64,000 bases of DNA from Defluviimonas aquaemixtae (lineage in GTDB: Bacteria; Pseudomonadota; Alphaproteobacteria; Rhodobacterales; Rhodobacteraceae), in the NCBI RefSeq assembly GCF_900302475.1, contig NZ_OMOQ01000001.1, forward strand, positions 1,302,001 to 1,366,000, written 5' to 3'. Positions 52,840 through 61,198 of this stretch are shown in pieces. Every line of letters begins with the position of its first letter. The first letter of the stretch is position 1. The position numbers and the translations under genes are program-made. The notes beneath the pieces are model-generated. The model was not told the DNA's origin. It worked only from the letters and a program-made list of their open reading frames with translations, and ran no database searches.

Positions 52840-53781
52840 TCAGGCCGCGACCGTCCCGTGGAAATGCGCCGAAGCGCAGCCCACGTGGCGGTGGTCAGTG
52901 CCGCAGCAGCCGCCGATGACCCTCAGGTTGGGCAGCTTCGGCGCGAAAGCGCTGTAGAGCTGGCCGAACTCCTCGGGGTCGCCGTCGTCGAGTTCTTCGG
53001 CGGCGTCCAGTTCTTCGTGGCTCTTGCGGGAGGCATTGGCGCGGATTGCGCCGATCCGGCCCGTCCACTCACCCGCGAGTTCGTCCATGAAATGCGTCGG
53101 ATGGGCGCAGTTGATCATGAACGACACGGCTGCGCCGTCCGTTGCGTCTTCCGTTGCGCGGATCGCCTCGCCGATGGTCTCGCCCGAGGGCAGCTTGCCG
53201 TCGGTCTCGACGGTGAAGCCGATGGAAAACGGCAGCCGCGCCTTGATCGCGGCGCGCGCGATGCCGATCGCTTCGCCCGAATGGGTCATGGTCACTGCGG
53301 TCACGATGTCGACGCCGCCTTCGGCATAGGCCTCGGCCTGAACGCGGTGGCGCGACTCGGACTTCTCCGGGGACAGTGCGTCGCCCACGACGTATCCGTC
53401 ACCAGACGGGCCGACAACGCCGTTGATGACGATCGGCAGCTCTGCGGTCTCCCATTCGTCGCGGATCCGGGTGCAGAAGGCGACCGCATCCCGATTGATC
53501 CGGCGAATGTCCTTCTCGCCGAGCCCCATCACCCTGCCCCATTCACTGTTCGCGCGCCAGGTTGGCAGATCGAGCACGAAGCCCGTCCGCGCCTCACGCG
53601 CAAGTTTCAGATAGGTCTCGTAGTACCGTGTCAGGGCGTCACGACCCTCCTCGCTGTCGAGCAGCGTGAAAGCGGCGAATTCCGGCAGCTCCAGGCTCTC
53701 GTGAAACACCATCGTCGTCTCGAGCCCACCATCGGTAAGGTAAGGGCGGGCGGAGGTCGTCAGTTGTTCAAGTCGTGTCAT
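52840..53781 (-). CDS. Homocysteine S-methyltransferase family protein
   Basis: A 313-residue zinc-dependent methyltransferase-like barrel. The N-terminus YLTDGGLETTMVFHESLELPEFAAF and the C-terminal zinc ligands in RVIGGCCGTDHRHV (GGCCGT motif) are conserved, and an upstream Cys in FMINCAHPTHFMD supplies the third ligand. Donors in this family include S-methylmethionine and betaine; the one used here is not decidable. The start at 53781 follows AGAGGAAT. It is monocistronic. Confidence 0.9.
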   Translation of the reverse strand: MTRLEQLTTSARPYLTDGGLETTMVFHESLELPEFAAFTLLDSEEGRDALTRYYETYLKLAREARTGFVLDLPTWRANSEWGRVMGLGEKDIRRINRDAVAFCTRIRDEWETAELPIVINGVVGPSGDGYVVGDALSPEKSESRHRVQAEAYAEGGVDIVTAVTMTHSGEAIGIARAAIKARLPFSIGFTVETDGKLPSGETIGEAIRATEDATDGAAVSFMINCAHPTHFMDELAGEWTGRIGAIRANASRKSHEELDAAEELDDGDPEEFGQLYSAFAPKLPNLRVIGGCCGTDHRHVGCASAHFHGTVAA

Positions 53782-54283
53782 CTCAATTCCTCTGTCAAAG
53801 TTGCGGGCGGCCATGCCGATTCCGCGTGTTTGGCCGGTATTGGCCTGAATCGTCACTGGTCAGCTTGAATACTGGTCCTGGCGTTCAGCCGGGTTTTCCG
53901 ACGAATGCGGCCTGCGAAACTTGCCGAAATACTTGGCATGACTCTTCCCGCTGCCGCAGGCCGGCTATGTGCCACAACCGCAGCCGCCGACCTACCGTGA
54001 CGATCGCGGAGCTGCTGTGACCAGAGTTCACAGCTTTCACCGTCCAGAGGCCACCGGCGGATCGCTCTCTCGGTCGGAAGCCGCCCGGTGCGGATCGCGA
54101 ATATCCAAGACGTGTCATCATTGCATCTCGCCGTCAGTTCTGGACCCGCAGCAACTTGGCCCGTGGCCGGATTCGAAGCTAGTTGACCCGTGGTCCAGAG
54201 GTGGACGAGCAAATTATTCGCATAAATAACAGAGAGTTGGACGCAGAGCAGATGTGAGCGCCCGACCCGCTTCTTGTCAATAC
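53782..54283. other. Long intergenic region between divergent genes
   Basis: About 500 bp between the methyltransferase start and the TetR operator. Open frames on either strand (for example a minus-strand frame through 53853-54317) show no recognisable domain and no ribosome-binding site. I looked for a SAM-type riboswitch before the methyltransferase and did not find the conserved elements. The region may contain decayed sequence. Confidence 0.45.
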
Positions 54284-54298
54284 TGTACCAGTGGTACA
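54284..54298. promoter_or_regulatory. Perfect palindromic operator of the psu operon TetR
   Basis: TGTACCA-G-TGGTACA is a perfect seven-base inverted repeat, 21 bp before the TetR start. A TTGTCA hexamer at 54274-54279 could be the -35 element, which would place the operator over the promoter spacer. Confidence 0.65.
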
Positions 54299-54319
54299 CT
54301 GCCGTGGGAGGGTACAACC

Positions 54320-54937
54320 ATGACCAAGGGCACCGAGACGCGCACCCGCATCATGGACATTGCCGAAGCGGCGGTACTTGCCAAGGGCTTCGATGCGACC
54401 TCAATCGACGAAATCGTGGCCGCGGCCGAGATAACCAAGGGCGGGTTCTTCTATCATTTCCCGGACAAAAACGCGCTCGCCCGCGCGCTGATCGAACGCT
54501 ACATCGAAACCGAGAACAAGCTATTCGACGACCTCTGGGCGCGCGCGAGAGAGTTGAATGAAGACCCGCTGCACGCCGCGCTGATCGGACTGAAGCTATT
54601 GGCCGAAATGCTCGAGGACATGCCGAACGGCCATCCCGGCTGCATCATCGCCTCGGCCGCCTATCAGGACCGGTTGTTCGACGCCGAGGTTCGCGAAATG
54701 AACCGCCGGGCGGTGCTGGGATGGAGGACCCGTTTCCGGCCGATCTTCGACGAAATCGCCGCCATCTACCAGCCGCGCGAAGATGTCGATCTGGATGCGC
54801 TGTCGGACTTCGTCAACACCGTTGTGGAAGGAGGGCTGGTGATGGGCAAGGCGCTGTCCCAGCCGCACATGATCTGCGGCCAGATCATGCTCTTGCGCAG
54901 CTATATCAGGCTCCTGTTCGAGCCGCGCTTGCAGTAA
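54320..54937 (+). CDS. TetR-family regulator heading the pseudouridine operon
   Basis: A 205-residue repressor-type protein with a classical TetR helix-turn-helix (IMDIAEAAVLAKGFDATSIDEIVAAAEITKGGFFYHFPDKNALARALIERY) and a helical ligand domain containing GHPGCIIASAAYQDRLFD. The start at 54320 follows GGGAGGGTACAACC. It is 26 bp before psuK on the same strand and has a perfect palindrome at its promoter. It probably represses its own operon and responds to a pseudouridine-related ligand. That specificity is inferred from position only. Confidence 0.9.
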   Translation: MTKGTETRTRIMDIAEAAVLAKGFDATSIDEIVAAAEITKGGFFYHFPDKNALARALIERYIETENKLFDDLWARARELNEDPLHAALIGLKLLAEMLEDMPNGHPGCIIASAAYQDRLFDAEVREMNRRAVLGWRTRFRPIFDEIAAIYQPREDVDLDALSDFVNTVVEGGLVMGKALSQPHMICGQIMLLRSYIRLLFEPRLQ

Positions 54938-54963
54938 GTCGCGTTTGGCTGCAAAGGAAGGGG

Positions 54964-55857
54964 ATGACTGCCCGCCCCGACATCCTCTGCATTGGTGCCG
55001 TCCTGTGGGACATTGTCGGCCGCTCGCCGGCGCACCTGACGATGGGGTCCGACGTGCCCGGCCGGATCACGCGTCTGCCGGGCGGCGTGGCGATGAACAT
55101 CGCCGTGACGCTCGCCCGCTTCGGAATGCGTCCCGGCCTGCTGGCCGCGATCGGCCGCGACGCGGAGGGAGAGGCTCTCGTTTCCGCCTGCGGCAGCCTT
55201 GGGCTGATTACCGATCACATCTACCGGTCAGACGATCTACCAACCGATCGCTACATGGCTGTCGAAGGTGCCAACGGTCTCGTCGCCGCCATCGCCGACG
55301 CGCACTCGCTCGAAGCGGCGGGCGCGAAGATACTGCGCCCGCTTTCCGATGGCTCGCTCGGAAGTTCCGCGCGGCCGTGGAATGGTCCCGTTGCACTCGA
55401 CGGCAATCTCACGCAGGCGCTTCTGGCCGAAATCGCCGGCTCCGGCCTCTTTGCGGCGGCCGATCTCAGGATCGCCCCCGCGAGCCCCGGAAAGGCGGAG
55501 CGGCTGCTGCCGCTCCTGCCCGTCGCAAACGCGACGATCTACGTAAATCGGGAGGAAGCGGAGCTGATCTGCCAGCGCACGTTCGGCGACGCGAGGGCGG
55601 CAGCCGAGGGTCTTCTCGCCCGGGGGACTGCACGGATGCTCGTCACAGATGGCGGCCGATCGACGGCCGACGGGTCTGTCGACGGGGTTCTCACCGCCGA
55701 ACCGCCGCCGGTTCTCGTGACCCGCGTGACCGGTGCGGGCGATGCGTTCATGGCCGCCCACATCGCCGCCGAAACGCGCGGCGAGTCGCGCGCCGACGCG
55801 CTACAGTCAGCGCTCGAAGCCGCGGCGCACCATGTTTCGGGAGACATTGGCTCATGA
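54964..55857 (+). CDS. psuK: Pseudouridine kinase (PfkB family)
   Basis: A 297-residue ribokinase-like enzyme. It has the N-terminal sugar-binding strand DILCIGAVLWDIVGR, the GGVAMNIAVTLARFG glycine motif, and the PfkB signature VTRVTGAGDAFMAAHIAA with the catalytic Asp. Its stop overlaps the psuG start by four bases (ATGA), and that partner identifies it as PsuK, which makes pseudouridine 5'-phosphate. Without the partner only PfkB-family kinase could be said. Confidence 0.9.
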   Translation: MTARPDILCIGAVLWDIVGRSPAHLTMGSDVPGRITRLPGGVAMNIAVTLARFGMRPGLLAAIGRDAEGEALVSACGSLGLITDHIYRSDDLPTDRYMAVEGANGLVAAIADAHSLEAAGAKILRPLSDGSLGSSARPWNGPVALDGNLTQALLAEIAGSGLFAAADLRIAPASPGKAERLLPLLPVANATIYVNREEAELICQRTFGDARAAAEGLLARGTARMLVTDGGRSTADGSVDGVLTAEPPPVLVTRVTGAGDAFMAAHIAAETRGESRADALQSALEAAAHHVSGDIGS

Positions 55858-56771
55858 CAGACCTTCCCCTCGCCTATGCGCCCGAGGTTGCCGATGCGCG
55901 GGCCGAAGGCCGGCCAATCGTTGCGCTGGAATCCACGATCATCACACATGGCATGCCGTATCCGCAGAATCTGGAAACGGCGCGGCTGGTCGAGGCGACG
56001 GTGCGCGACGCCGGCGCGGTGCCCGCCACCATCGCCGTCATGATGGGGATGGTACACGTTGGGCTGAGTGACGACAGGCTCGCCGCGCTCGCACAGACTC
56101 GCGACGCGATGAAACTGTCGCGCGCCGATCTCGCCGTCTGCCTCGCCACGGGGCGAACCGGGGCGACCACGGTCGCCGCGACCATGATCGCCGCGCGTCT
56201 CGCCGGGATCGCCGTCTTCGCCACGGGCGGGATCGGCGGCGTGCACCGCGGCGCGGAGACGAGCTTCGACGTTTCCGCCGACCTCAACGAACTCGCCCGC
56301 ACACCGGTCACTGTTGTCGCCGCCGGCGCCAAGGCGATCCTAGATGTCGAAAAGACGCTTGAGGTGCTCGAAACGCTTGGCGTGCCGGTCATCGCCTACG
56401 GTCAGGACGACTTCCCCGCCTTCTGGTCGCGCAGGTCCGGCCTCGCCGCGCCGCTCCGGATGGACAGCGCCGACGAGATCGCGGCGGCGCATCTGATGCG
56501 GGCCCGGCTCGGCCTTGAGGGCGGCCAGCTTGTCGCCAACCCAATCCCCGCGGGCGATGAGATCCCGCGCGACGAGATTACCCCCGCGATCGACGCCGCG
56601 CTTGGCGAAGCGTCCCGCCGGCACATCGCCGCAAAAGAGGTCACGCCCTTCCTCCTGCAGCGCATCTTCGACCTGACCGACGGCCGCTCGCTCGACGCGA
56701 ATATCGCGCTCGTCCGCAACAATGCCCGCCTCGGTGCGGCGATTGCCGCGGCTATCGCCTCTCGCGCCTGA
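55854..56771 (+). CDS. psuG: Pseudouridine-5'-phosphate glycosidase
   Basis: A 305-residue enzyme that splits pseudouridine 5'-phosphate to uracil and ribose 5-phosphate. Family blocks: VALESTIITHGMPYPQNLETA, TIAVMMGMVHVGL, the catalytic-Lys region DAMKLSRADLAVC, FATGGIGGVHRGAE, and the C-terminal RDEITPAIDAALGEASRR. Length is normal. It is translationally coupled to psuK and lies downstream of the TetR gene, so the three genes form a salvage operon for modified-RNA breakdown products. Confidence 0.95.
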   Translation: MTDLPLAYAPEVADARAEGRPIVALESTIITHGMPYPQNLETARLVEATVRDAGAVPATIAVMMGMVHVGLSDDRLAALAQTRDAMKLSRADLAVCLATGRTGATTVAATMIAARLAGIAVFATGGIGGVHRGAETSFDVSADLNELARTPVTVVAAGAKAILDVEKTLEVLETLGVPVIAYGQDDFPAFWSRRSGLAAPLRMDSADEIAAAHLMRARLGLEGGQLVANPIPAGDEIPRDEITPAIDAALGEASRRHIAAKEVTPFLLQRIFDLTDGRSLDANIALVRNNARLGAAIAAAIASRA

Positions 56772-56838
56772 AAACCGCCCATTGTGAGCGGCCCCGCAAA
56801 CCCCTACATTCCCACCCGGGAAGCGGGAACCGAACGGA

Positions 56839-57588
56839 ATGAGCCCAGAGCACGACGGCCACGAACATACTGTGCTTCATCCGCCGAGGCGGCGGGGCCT
56901 GCTGGCGCGTTTTCGCGCCAACTTCCTGACGGGCCTTGTCGTCGTCGCGCCGGTTGCCTTCACGCTTTGGCTGATCTGGACGGTCACCGGCTGGATCGAC
57001 GGTTGGGTATTGCCCTTCGTTCCCAACAACTACCAACCCGAGCGACTTCTGAAGAACCTGTTCGGCGAGGACACGGCGATCAACGTGCGTGGCGTCGGCG
57101 TCGTCCTGTTCCTGGTCTTCACAGTGTTCGTCGGCTGGATCGCCAAGGGGATCATGGGCCGCTCGCTCATCGCCTGGGGCGAGAGCATCGTCGACCGCAT
57201 GCCGGTCGTGCGCTCGATCTACAGCGGCGTGAAACAGGTTGCCGAAACGGTCTTCTCCCAGACCGAGTCCAAGTTCGACAAGGCCTGTCTCATCGAATAC
57301 CCACGCAAAGGCATTTGGGCGATCGGCTTTGTCTCGACCTCGGCCAAGGGCGAGGTTCTGTCGAAGCTCCCAGATGACGAGGTGCTGACCGTCTTCCTGC
57401 CGACGACTCCGAACCCGACGTCGGGCTTCCTGCTCTACCTGCCCAAGCGGGATGTGACCTTCCTCGACATGAGCGTCGAGGATGCGGCGAAACTCGTGAT
57501 CTCAGCGGGACTCGTCTACCCGAACGGCAAGGACAAGACCGGCGGCGGCGCAGCGGCCCAACCGGACGTCGCCGCAGGTCATTTCTGA
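56839..57588 (+). CDS. DUF502 family membrane protein
   Basis: A 249-residue protein with two membrane segments (FLTGLVVVAPVAFTLWLIWTVTGWI and GVGVVLFLVFTVFVGWIAKGI) and a soluble domain with RMPVVRSIYSGVKQVAETVFSQ, ETESKFDKACLIEYPRKGIWAIGFVS, and TPNPTSGFLLYLPKRDV. These are DUF502 hallmarks. The biochemical function is unknown. It follows psuG by 67 bp and may or may not be part of that transcript. Confidence 0.9.
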   Translation: MSPEHDGHEHTVLHPPRRRGLLARFRANFLTGLVVVAPVAFTLWLIWTVTGWIDGWVLPFVPNNYQPERLLKNLFGEDTAINVRGVGVVLFLVFTVFVGWIAKGIMGRSLIAWGESIVDRMPVVRSIYSGVKQVAETVFSQTESKFDKACLIEYPRKGIWAIGFVSTSAKGEVLSKLPDDEVLTVFLPTTPNPTSGFLLYLPKRDVTFLDMSVEDAAKLVISAGLVYPNGKDKTGGGAAAQPDVAAGHF

Positions 57589-57654
57589 TATCGGCCGATC
57601 GATGCTATCCTTGTCGGCGCGCTTGACCGGGCGTCAATCAAAGGGGGGCATATC

Positions 57655-58137
57655 ATGAAGTCGATCTTGTGTCTGAGCACGGCTTTGTCGTTCGCCGCTG
57701 CAACTGCGGCACTGGCCGAGCAGACCTATTCGAACAACGGCGTCGGAACCGCCCAGGCGACCTCGACGATGCACGAGATTGCCGAGGGGCACGTTCTGGT
57801 CGAAATCGAGAGCAGCTATTCGAACATCGCGCCCGAAGATGAAAGCAATCCGCTGAACGGCGCAACGGGCCCCTGCTTCGGGTCCATGGAGATCATGGCG
57901 CCGAACATCAGCGGCGCGGGCCACTGCGTATATACCGACGCCGACGGCGATATCGCGATCATTGCCTGGAACGCCGACACGCTCGGCGAAGGCGGCGCGA
58001 CCGGCGGCGAATGGAGCCTGACCGGCGGCAACGGCAAGTATGCCGGAGGCAGCGGCGGCGGGCGCTATGACGTGGTGACAGACGCCGCGACCGGCGCCCA
58101 GACCAATACCGTAACCGGAGAGATCACGCTTCCCTGA
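57655..58137 (+). CDS. Secreted small barrel-like protein
   Basis: A 160-residue exported protein: signal peptide MKSILCLSTALSFAAATAALA, then a beta-rich mature part with GATGPCFGSMEIMAP, GAGHCVYTDADGD, WNADTLGEGG and GGNGKYAGGSGGGRYDVV. Two cysteines may form a disulfide. The GGxGxYAG turn resembles the protein at 52106-52690 and allene-oxide-cyclase/dirigent-like barrels. I do not recognise a precise family. It has AAAGGGGGG before its ATG and is monocistronic. Confidence 0.7.
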   Translation: MKSILCLSTALSFAAATAALAEQTYSNNGVGTAQATSTMHEIAEGHVLVEIESSYSNIAPEDESNPLNGATGPCFGSMEIMAPNISGAGHCVYTDADGDIAIIAWNADTLGEGGATGGEWSLTGGNGKYAGGSGGGRYDVVTDAATGAQTNTVTGEITLP

Positions 58138-58234
58138 GCCCGGCGGGGGCGCGGGCTCGGACAGCAAGGTCGCCGGCCCCGCGCTCCGGGGCGTTGCGCT
58201 CGCGACGTTGACGTTGCCGGCCGCATCGGCGCGG

Positions 58235-59272
58235 TCAGGAAATCATGGCGCCGAGATCGACGGTCCCCTCGACCCCGATCCGCGCCCCGTCGCGCGCCAG
58301 AAACGCCTCCGCCGCTTCACGCCCTGCCGCCTTCAGCTCCCATAAGAGCTCCGGAGTCGGGGCCGTCTTGCTGCGCGCGTTCAGCCGGTTCATCAGCGCG
58401 TCGTCGGCGATGAGGTGCAGCCGCACATCCTTCATCGCACCCTCCGCGATCTTACCCGCCGCGATCAGCTCCTTGACGAAGTTTATCGCCCTGAGTTCGC
58501 GCAATAGCGACGAGTTGAAGCTGATCTCGTTGATCCGATCGAGAATATCCTGCGCCGATATCGGCAGTTCCTCGCGCCTGAGCGGGTTGATGCTGACCAC
58601 GACGACGTCATCCGGCAGCGCCGGGTCGAACAGCGGGAAGAGTGCGGGGTTGCCGGTGTAGCCGCCGTCCCAGTAGTGCTCGATCTCACCAGTATTCGGG
58701 TCGGCAAGCTCCACCGCCTGAAAGATCGTCGGGAGACAGGCCGAGGCGAGGATCGACTGTGTCGAGATCTCGGGCCCCGTGAAGACACGGATCTTGCCGG
58801 TGCGCACGCTGGTTGCCGCGACGAAAAACCTCGGTCCAGCGCCCCCGCAGACGAGATCGTAGCGGAAATTTTCGACCACGCGCTCCAGCGGATTGCGGTA
58901 GAACGGGCCGTAGTCGTAAGGGCTGAAGAGCCGCGTGAGGGTTTCCCCGGGCGAAAACGGCGCGTAGCGTTCGGTCACCGCCTCCCAGAGCCCGACCGCG
59001 GGGAGAAAGGCGCGGAACCAGCCGGCAATCCGCATGTCGCCCACGGCGCCGACCTGCGCCCAGAGCCAGTCGAGATTGGTTCGCGCCGCCGCGCGACCAC
59101 CCATCATCAGCCCCGCCTTCAACGCGGCGCCGTTGAGCGCCCCTGCCGAGGTGCCCGAGATGCCGGCGATCTCGATCCAGTCCTCCTCAAGAAGTCGGTC
59201 GAGCACACCCCAGGTGAAGGCGCCATGTGCCCCGCCCCCTTGCAGTGCTAGATTGATCCGTGTGGTGGCCAA
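58235..59272 (-). CDS. Patatin-like phospholipase
   Basis: A 345-residue lipid acyl hydrolase. It has the glycine-rich oxyanion motif LALQGGGAHGAFTWGVLD, the nucleophile elbow GISGTSAGALNGAAL (GxSxG) and the catalytic Asp motif YWDGGYTGNP (DGG). The probable start is TTG at 59272 (LATTRINLALQGGG) with GAGGACAGG upstream; an open frame extends farther but crosses a repeat. Substrate and location are unknown; no signal peptide is evident. It lies downstream of bdhA, separated by a GC-rich hairpin repeat. Confidence 0.9.
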   Translation of the reverse strand: MATTRINLALQGGGAHGAFTWGVLDRLLEEDWIEIAGISGTSAGALNGAALKAGLMMGGRAAARTNLDWLWAQVGAVGDMRIAGWFRAFLPAVGLWEAVTERYAPFSPGETLTRLFSPYDYGPFYRNPLERVVENFRYDLVCGGAGPRFFVAATSVRTGKIRVFTGPEISTQSILASACLPTIFQAVELADPNTGEIEHYWDGGYTGNPALFPLFDPALPDDVVVVSINPLRREELPISAQDILDRINEISFNSSLLRELRAINFVKELIAAGKIAEGAMKDVRLHLIADDALMNRLNARSKTAPTPELLWELKAAGREAAEAFLARDGARIGVEGTVDLGAMIS

Positions 59273-59300
59273 CGCCGACCTGTCCTCATCACCTGTTCTC

Positions 59301-59345
59301 AAATACCTCGGGGGGGGTCGGGGGGCGGCGCCCCCCGGCGGATCG
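59301..59345 (+). repeat. GC-rich REP-like hairpin repeat between bdhA and the patatin gene
   Basis: AAATACCTCGGGGGGGGTCG then the hairpin GGGGGGCGGCGCCCCCC and CGGCGGATCG. A second hairpin (GATCGGCCCGCGAAAGCGGGCCGATC, 59341-59366) follows and serves as a probable terminator for bdhA on the minus strand. It is related to 24831-24966 and 39101-39147. Confidence 0.6.
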
Positions 59346-59369
59346 GCCCGCGAAAGCGGGCCGATCCGG

Positions 59370-60140
59370 TCATAGTGCCGTCCAGCCGCCGTCCACGGAA
59401 ATCGTCGTCCCCGTGATCTGCGCCGCCGCGTCCGAGCAAAGGAAAACGGCCGTGCCACCAAGCTCCTCAACTGTCGCGAACTGGCGCGAGGGCTGGCGCT
59501 CCAGCATCACTTCCCGGATCACCGTCTCCCGGTCCATGTTATGGGCCTTCATCTGATCGGGGATCTGCGCCTCGACCAGCGGCGTCAGGACATAGCCCGG
59601 GCAGATCGCATTGACCGTGATCCCCTTCCCAGCCGCTTCGAGCGCAACGGTCTTGGTGAGGCCCACCACCCCATGCTTGGCCGTAACATAGGCCGACTTG
59701 TACGGCGATGCGGTAAGCCCGTGCGCCGAGGCGACATTGATGATCCGCCCCCAGCCTTTCTCGCGCATACCCGGCAGCGCGACTGCGGTCGTGTGAAACG
59801 CCGAGGTCATGTTGATCGCGATGATAGCGTCCCACCTCTCGACCGGAAACTCTTCGATCGCCGCGACATGCTGGATGCCCGCATTGTTCACGAGGATGTC
59901 GCAGCCGCCCGCCCGTTCGACCAGCGCCCTGCATTCGTCTCCCTTCGACATGTCGGCCTTGATGTAGCGCGCGCTCACGCCAAATTCCTTGGACATGCCT
60001 TTGGCAAGTTCGTGGTCCTCGTTTCGGTCCGTGAACGAATTCAGGACCACGTCGGCTCCGGCCCGCGCGAGCTCGCGCGCAACGCCGAGCCCGATGCCGG
60101 AATTCGATCCAGTGATGATCGCTGTCTTACCGGAAAGCAT
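59370..60140 (-). CDS. bdhA: 3-hydroxybutyrate dehydrogenase (SDR family)
   Basis: A 256-residue short-chain dehydrogenase. Motifs: TGSNSGIGLGVARELA (NAD-binding), NNAGIQHVAAIEEFP, the catalytic Ser in INVASAHGLTASPYKSAYVTAKHG (YxxxK), and ICPGYVLTPLVEAQI, which is typical of D-3-hydroxybutyrate dehydrogenases. It ends with the conserved TTISVDGGWTAL. The enzyme oxidises 3-hydroxybutyrate from polyhydroxybutyrate turnover; the nearby lipase-like gene fits loosely. Confidence 0.92.
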   Translation of the reverse strand: MLSGKTAIITGSNSGIGLGVARELARAGADVVLNSFTDRNEDHELAKGMSKEFGVSARYIKADMSKGDECRALVERAGGCDILVNNAGIQHVAAIEEFPVERWDAIIAINMTSAFHTTAVALPGMREKGWGRIINVASAHGLTASPYKSAYVTAKHGVVGLTKTVALEAAGKGITVNAICPGYVLTPLVEAQIPDQMKAHNMDRETVIREVMLERQPSRQFATVEELGGTAVFLCSDAAAQITGTTISVDGGWTAL

Positions 60141-60366
60141 CGCGAAACCCCTCTAATGACGATGTTTGACAGATAGGTAAATGCTGCGCGCGCAGAATGC
60201 ACCCGCGTTCAGGGTCAAATCACACAGTTTCTCGCGATCGTCGGGACCCCGGTCGCGTGCCAAGCCAGATCGGCGGATTCGCGCACGGATCGGGTCGCGG
60301 GAACGGCTGCTGCAGGAACGACTGGTCACGGTTACAATTGGGTGTCGTCGGTCGCGAAAGGGCCCC

Positions 60367-60918
60367 ATGCATTCCTCAGAACGGCTTGATCCGACGGACC
60401 GTCCTGCCCTGCAGCCCGCGCCGCTGATAAAGGCGCTGGCGAAGTTCAAGGTCCGCTGGGTGCTGTGCGGTTCGCAAGTGCTCGCGCTGCATGGCGCCGG
60501 TATCGTGGCGAACGATCTGGATGTCGTTCCCCACCTCGAATCGGAGAACCTGAGGCGGGTTGCCGCGTGTCTTGAGTATCTGCGCGCGGTTGCGGCCTAT
60601 CTGGACGGTTGGGGAGGGGAGCGAGGCACGCTTGAGGCTTGCCGGGCGTGGCGGCCCGTTCCGCCGACTTCGGAAAACCTGGACTGGCTCTTTGTGACGC
60701 ATCTGGGAATGCTAGACATCGTGATTGAGAAAGCTGACCCTTACGAGTCCCTCATGGATCACGCCGAGGTTCGATCTGCCGGGGGCACGCCATATTGGCT
60801 GTGTGATCCGAGGCGAGTTCTTAAGGCGCTTGAAGGGCGGGCGCGCAAGAAGGACCGAGAAAGGGACGCCATCTACCGCCTCATGCGGCGACGGCTCGGA
60901 ATGCCGGAGTTGCCGTGA
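60367..60918 (+). CDS. Nucleotidyltransferase-fold-like protein, orphan
   Basis: A 183-residue protein. The segment KVRWVLCGSQVLALHGAGIVANDLDVVPHLESENLRR follows the minimal nucleotidyltransferase pattern (GS...hG, then DxD as DLD), as in AbiEii/MNT-like proteins. A later acidic LDIVIEKADPYESL may supply the third acidic residue, followed by a helical tail. No HEPN, AbiEi or other toxin-antitoxin partner is adjacent, so a toxin role is not supported. The start at 60367 has AAAGGG upstream; an open frame to 60181 adds unconserved sequence. Confidence 0.7.
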   Translation: MHSSERLDPTDRPALQPAPLIKALAKFKVRWVLCGSQVLALHGAGIVANDLDVVPHLESENLRRVAACLEYLRAVAAYLDGWGGERGTLEACRAWRPVPPTSENLDWLFVTHLGMLDIVIEKADPYESLMDHAEVRSAGGTPYWLCDPRRVLKALEGRARKKDRERDAIYRLMRRRLGMPELP

Positions 60919-61003
60919 GAATCTGGGGGCGCGGCTAGCACATCCACCAAGATTCCGACGCGCGCATCGCTGGCCCGACGCATCGAAAGAGAAGGATCGC
61001 AAC

Positions 61004-61048
61004 ATGGCCAAAAAAAACGCCCGCACAAGGCGGGCGTTAAGTTATTGA
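61004..61048 (+). CDS. Possible 14-residue peptide frame (MAKKNARTRRALSY)
   Basis: An ATG six bases after GAAGGA opens a 14-codon frame that spans the hairpin at 61016-61038 and ends in TGA. The good ribosome-binding site is the only evidence. It could be a leader peptide, a gene fragment or chance. Confidence 0.2.
   Translation: MAKKNARTRRALSY
61010..61038 (-). terminator. Strong hairpin with U-tract on the minus strand
   Basis: AACGCCCGC (61016-61024) pairs with GCGGGCGTT (61030-61038), loop ACAAG. On the minus strand it is followed by a run of eight T residues (A run at 61010-61017 on plus), a textbook terminator. On the plus strand only TTAAGTTATT follows. No minus-strand gene is known to its right. 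Confidence 0.65.
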
Positions 61049-61198
61049 GGCAGGTTTCATACAGGCAAGAAACCTATCGAGCAGTGCTTTCTTTATACGC
61101 GGTCCTTCGCCGCTGTCCAAGCTAAAAGTTTGAAAAGGCAGGAAAGCAAAGCTAGCGTCGCGCCAAATGAGACAAGGGCAGAGGGGATTGTTGCCGAA

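Larger units (their letters stand above)
60919..61198. other. Intergenic region with a bidirectional hairpin and a tiny frame
   Basis: About 280 bp. It contains a 14-codon frame at 61004-61048, a nine-bp hairpin at 61016-61038, and no other supported gene. The stretch before the binding-protein start includes AAAGTTTG and GTTGCCGAA sequences but no clear promoter. Confidence 0.5.

Noticed and set aside
53782..54000. SAM/SAH riboswitch upstream of the homocysteine methyltransferase gene
   Set aside because: Conserved aptamer elements could not be found on the minus strand.
53853..54317. Minus-strand open frame in the intergenic region before the TetR gene
   Set aside because: No start context, no domain, and it covers the TetR operator and promoter.
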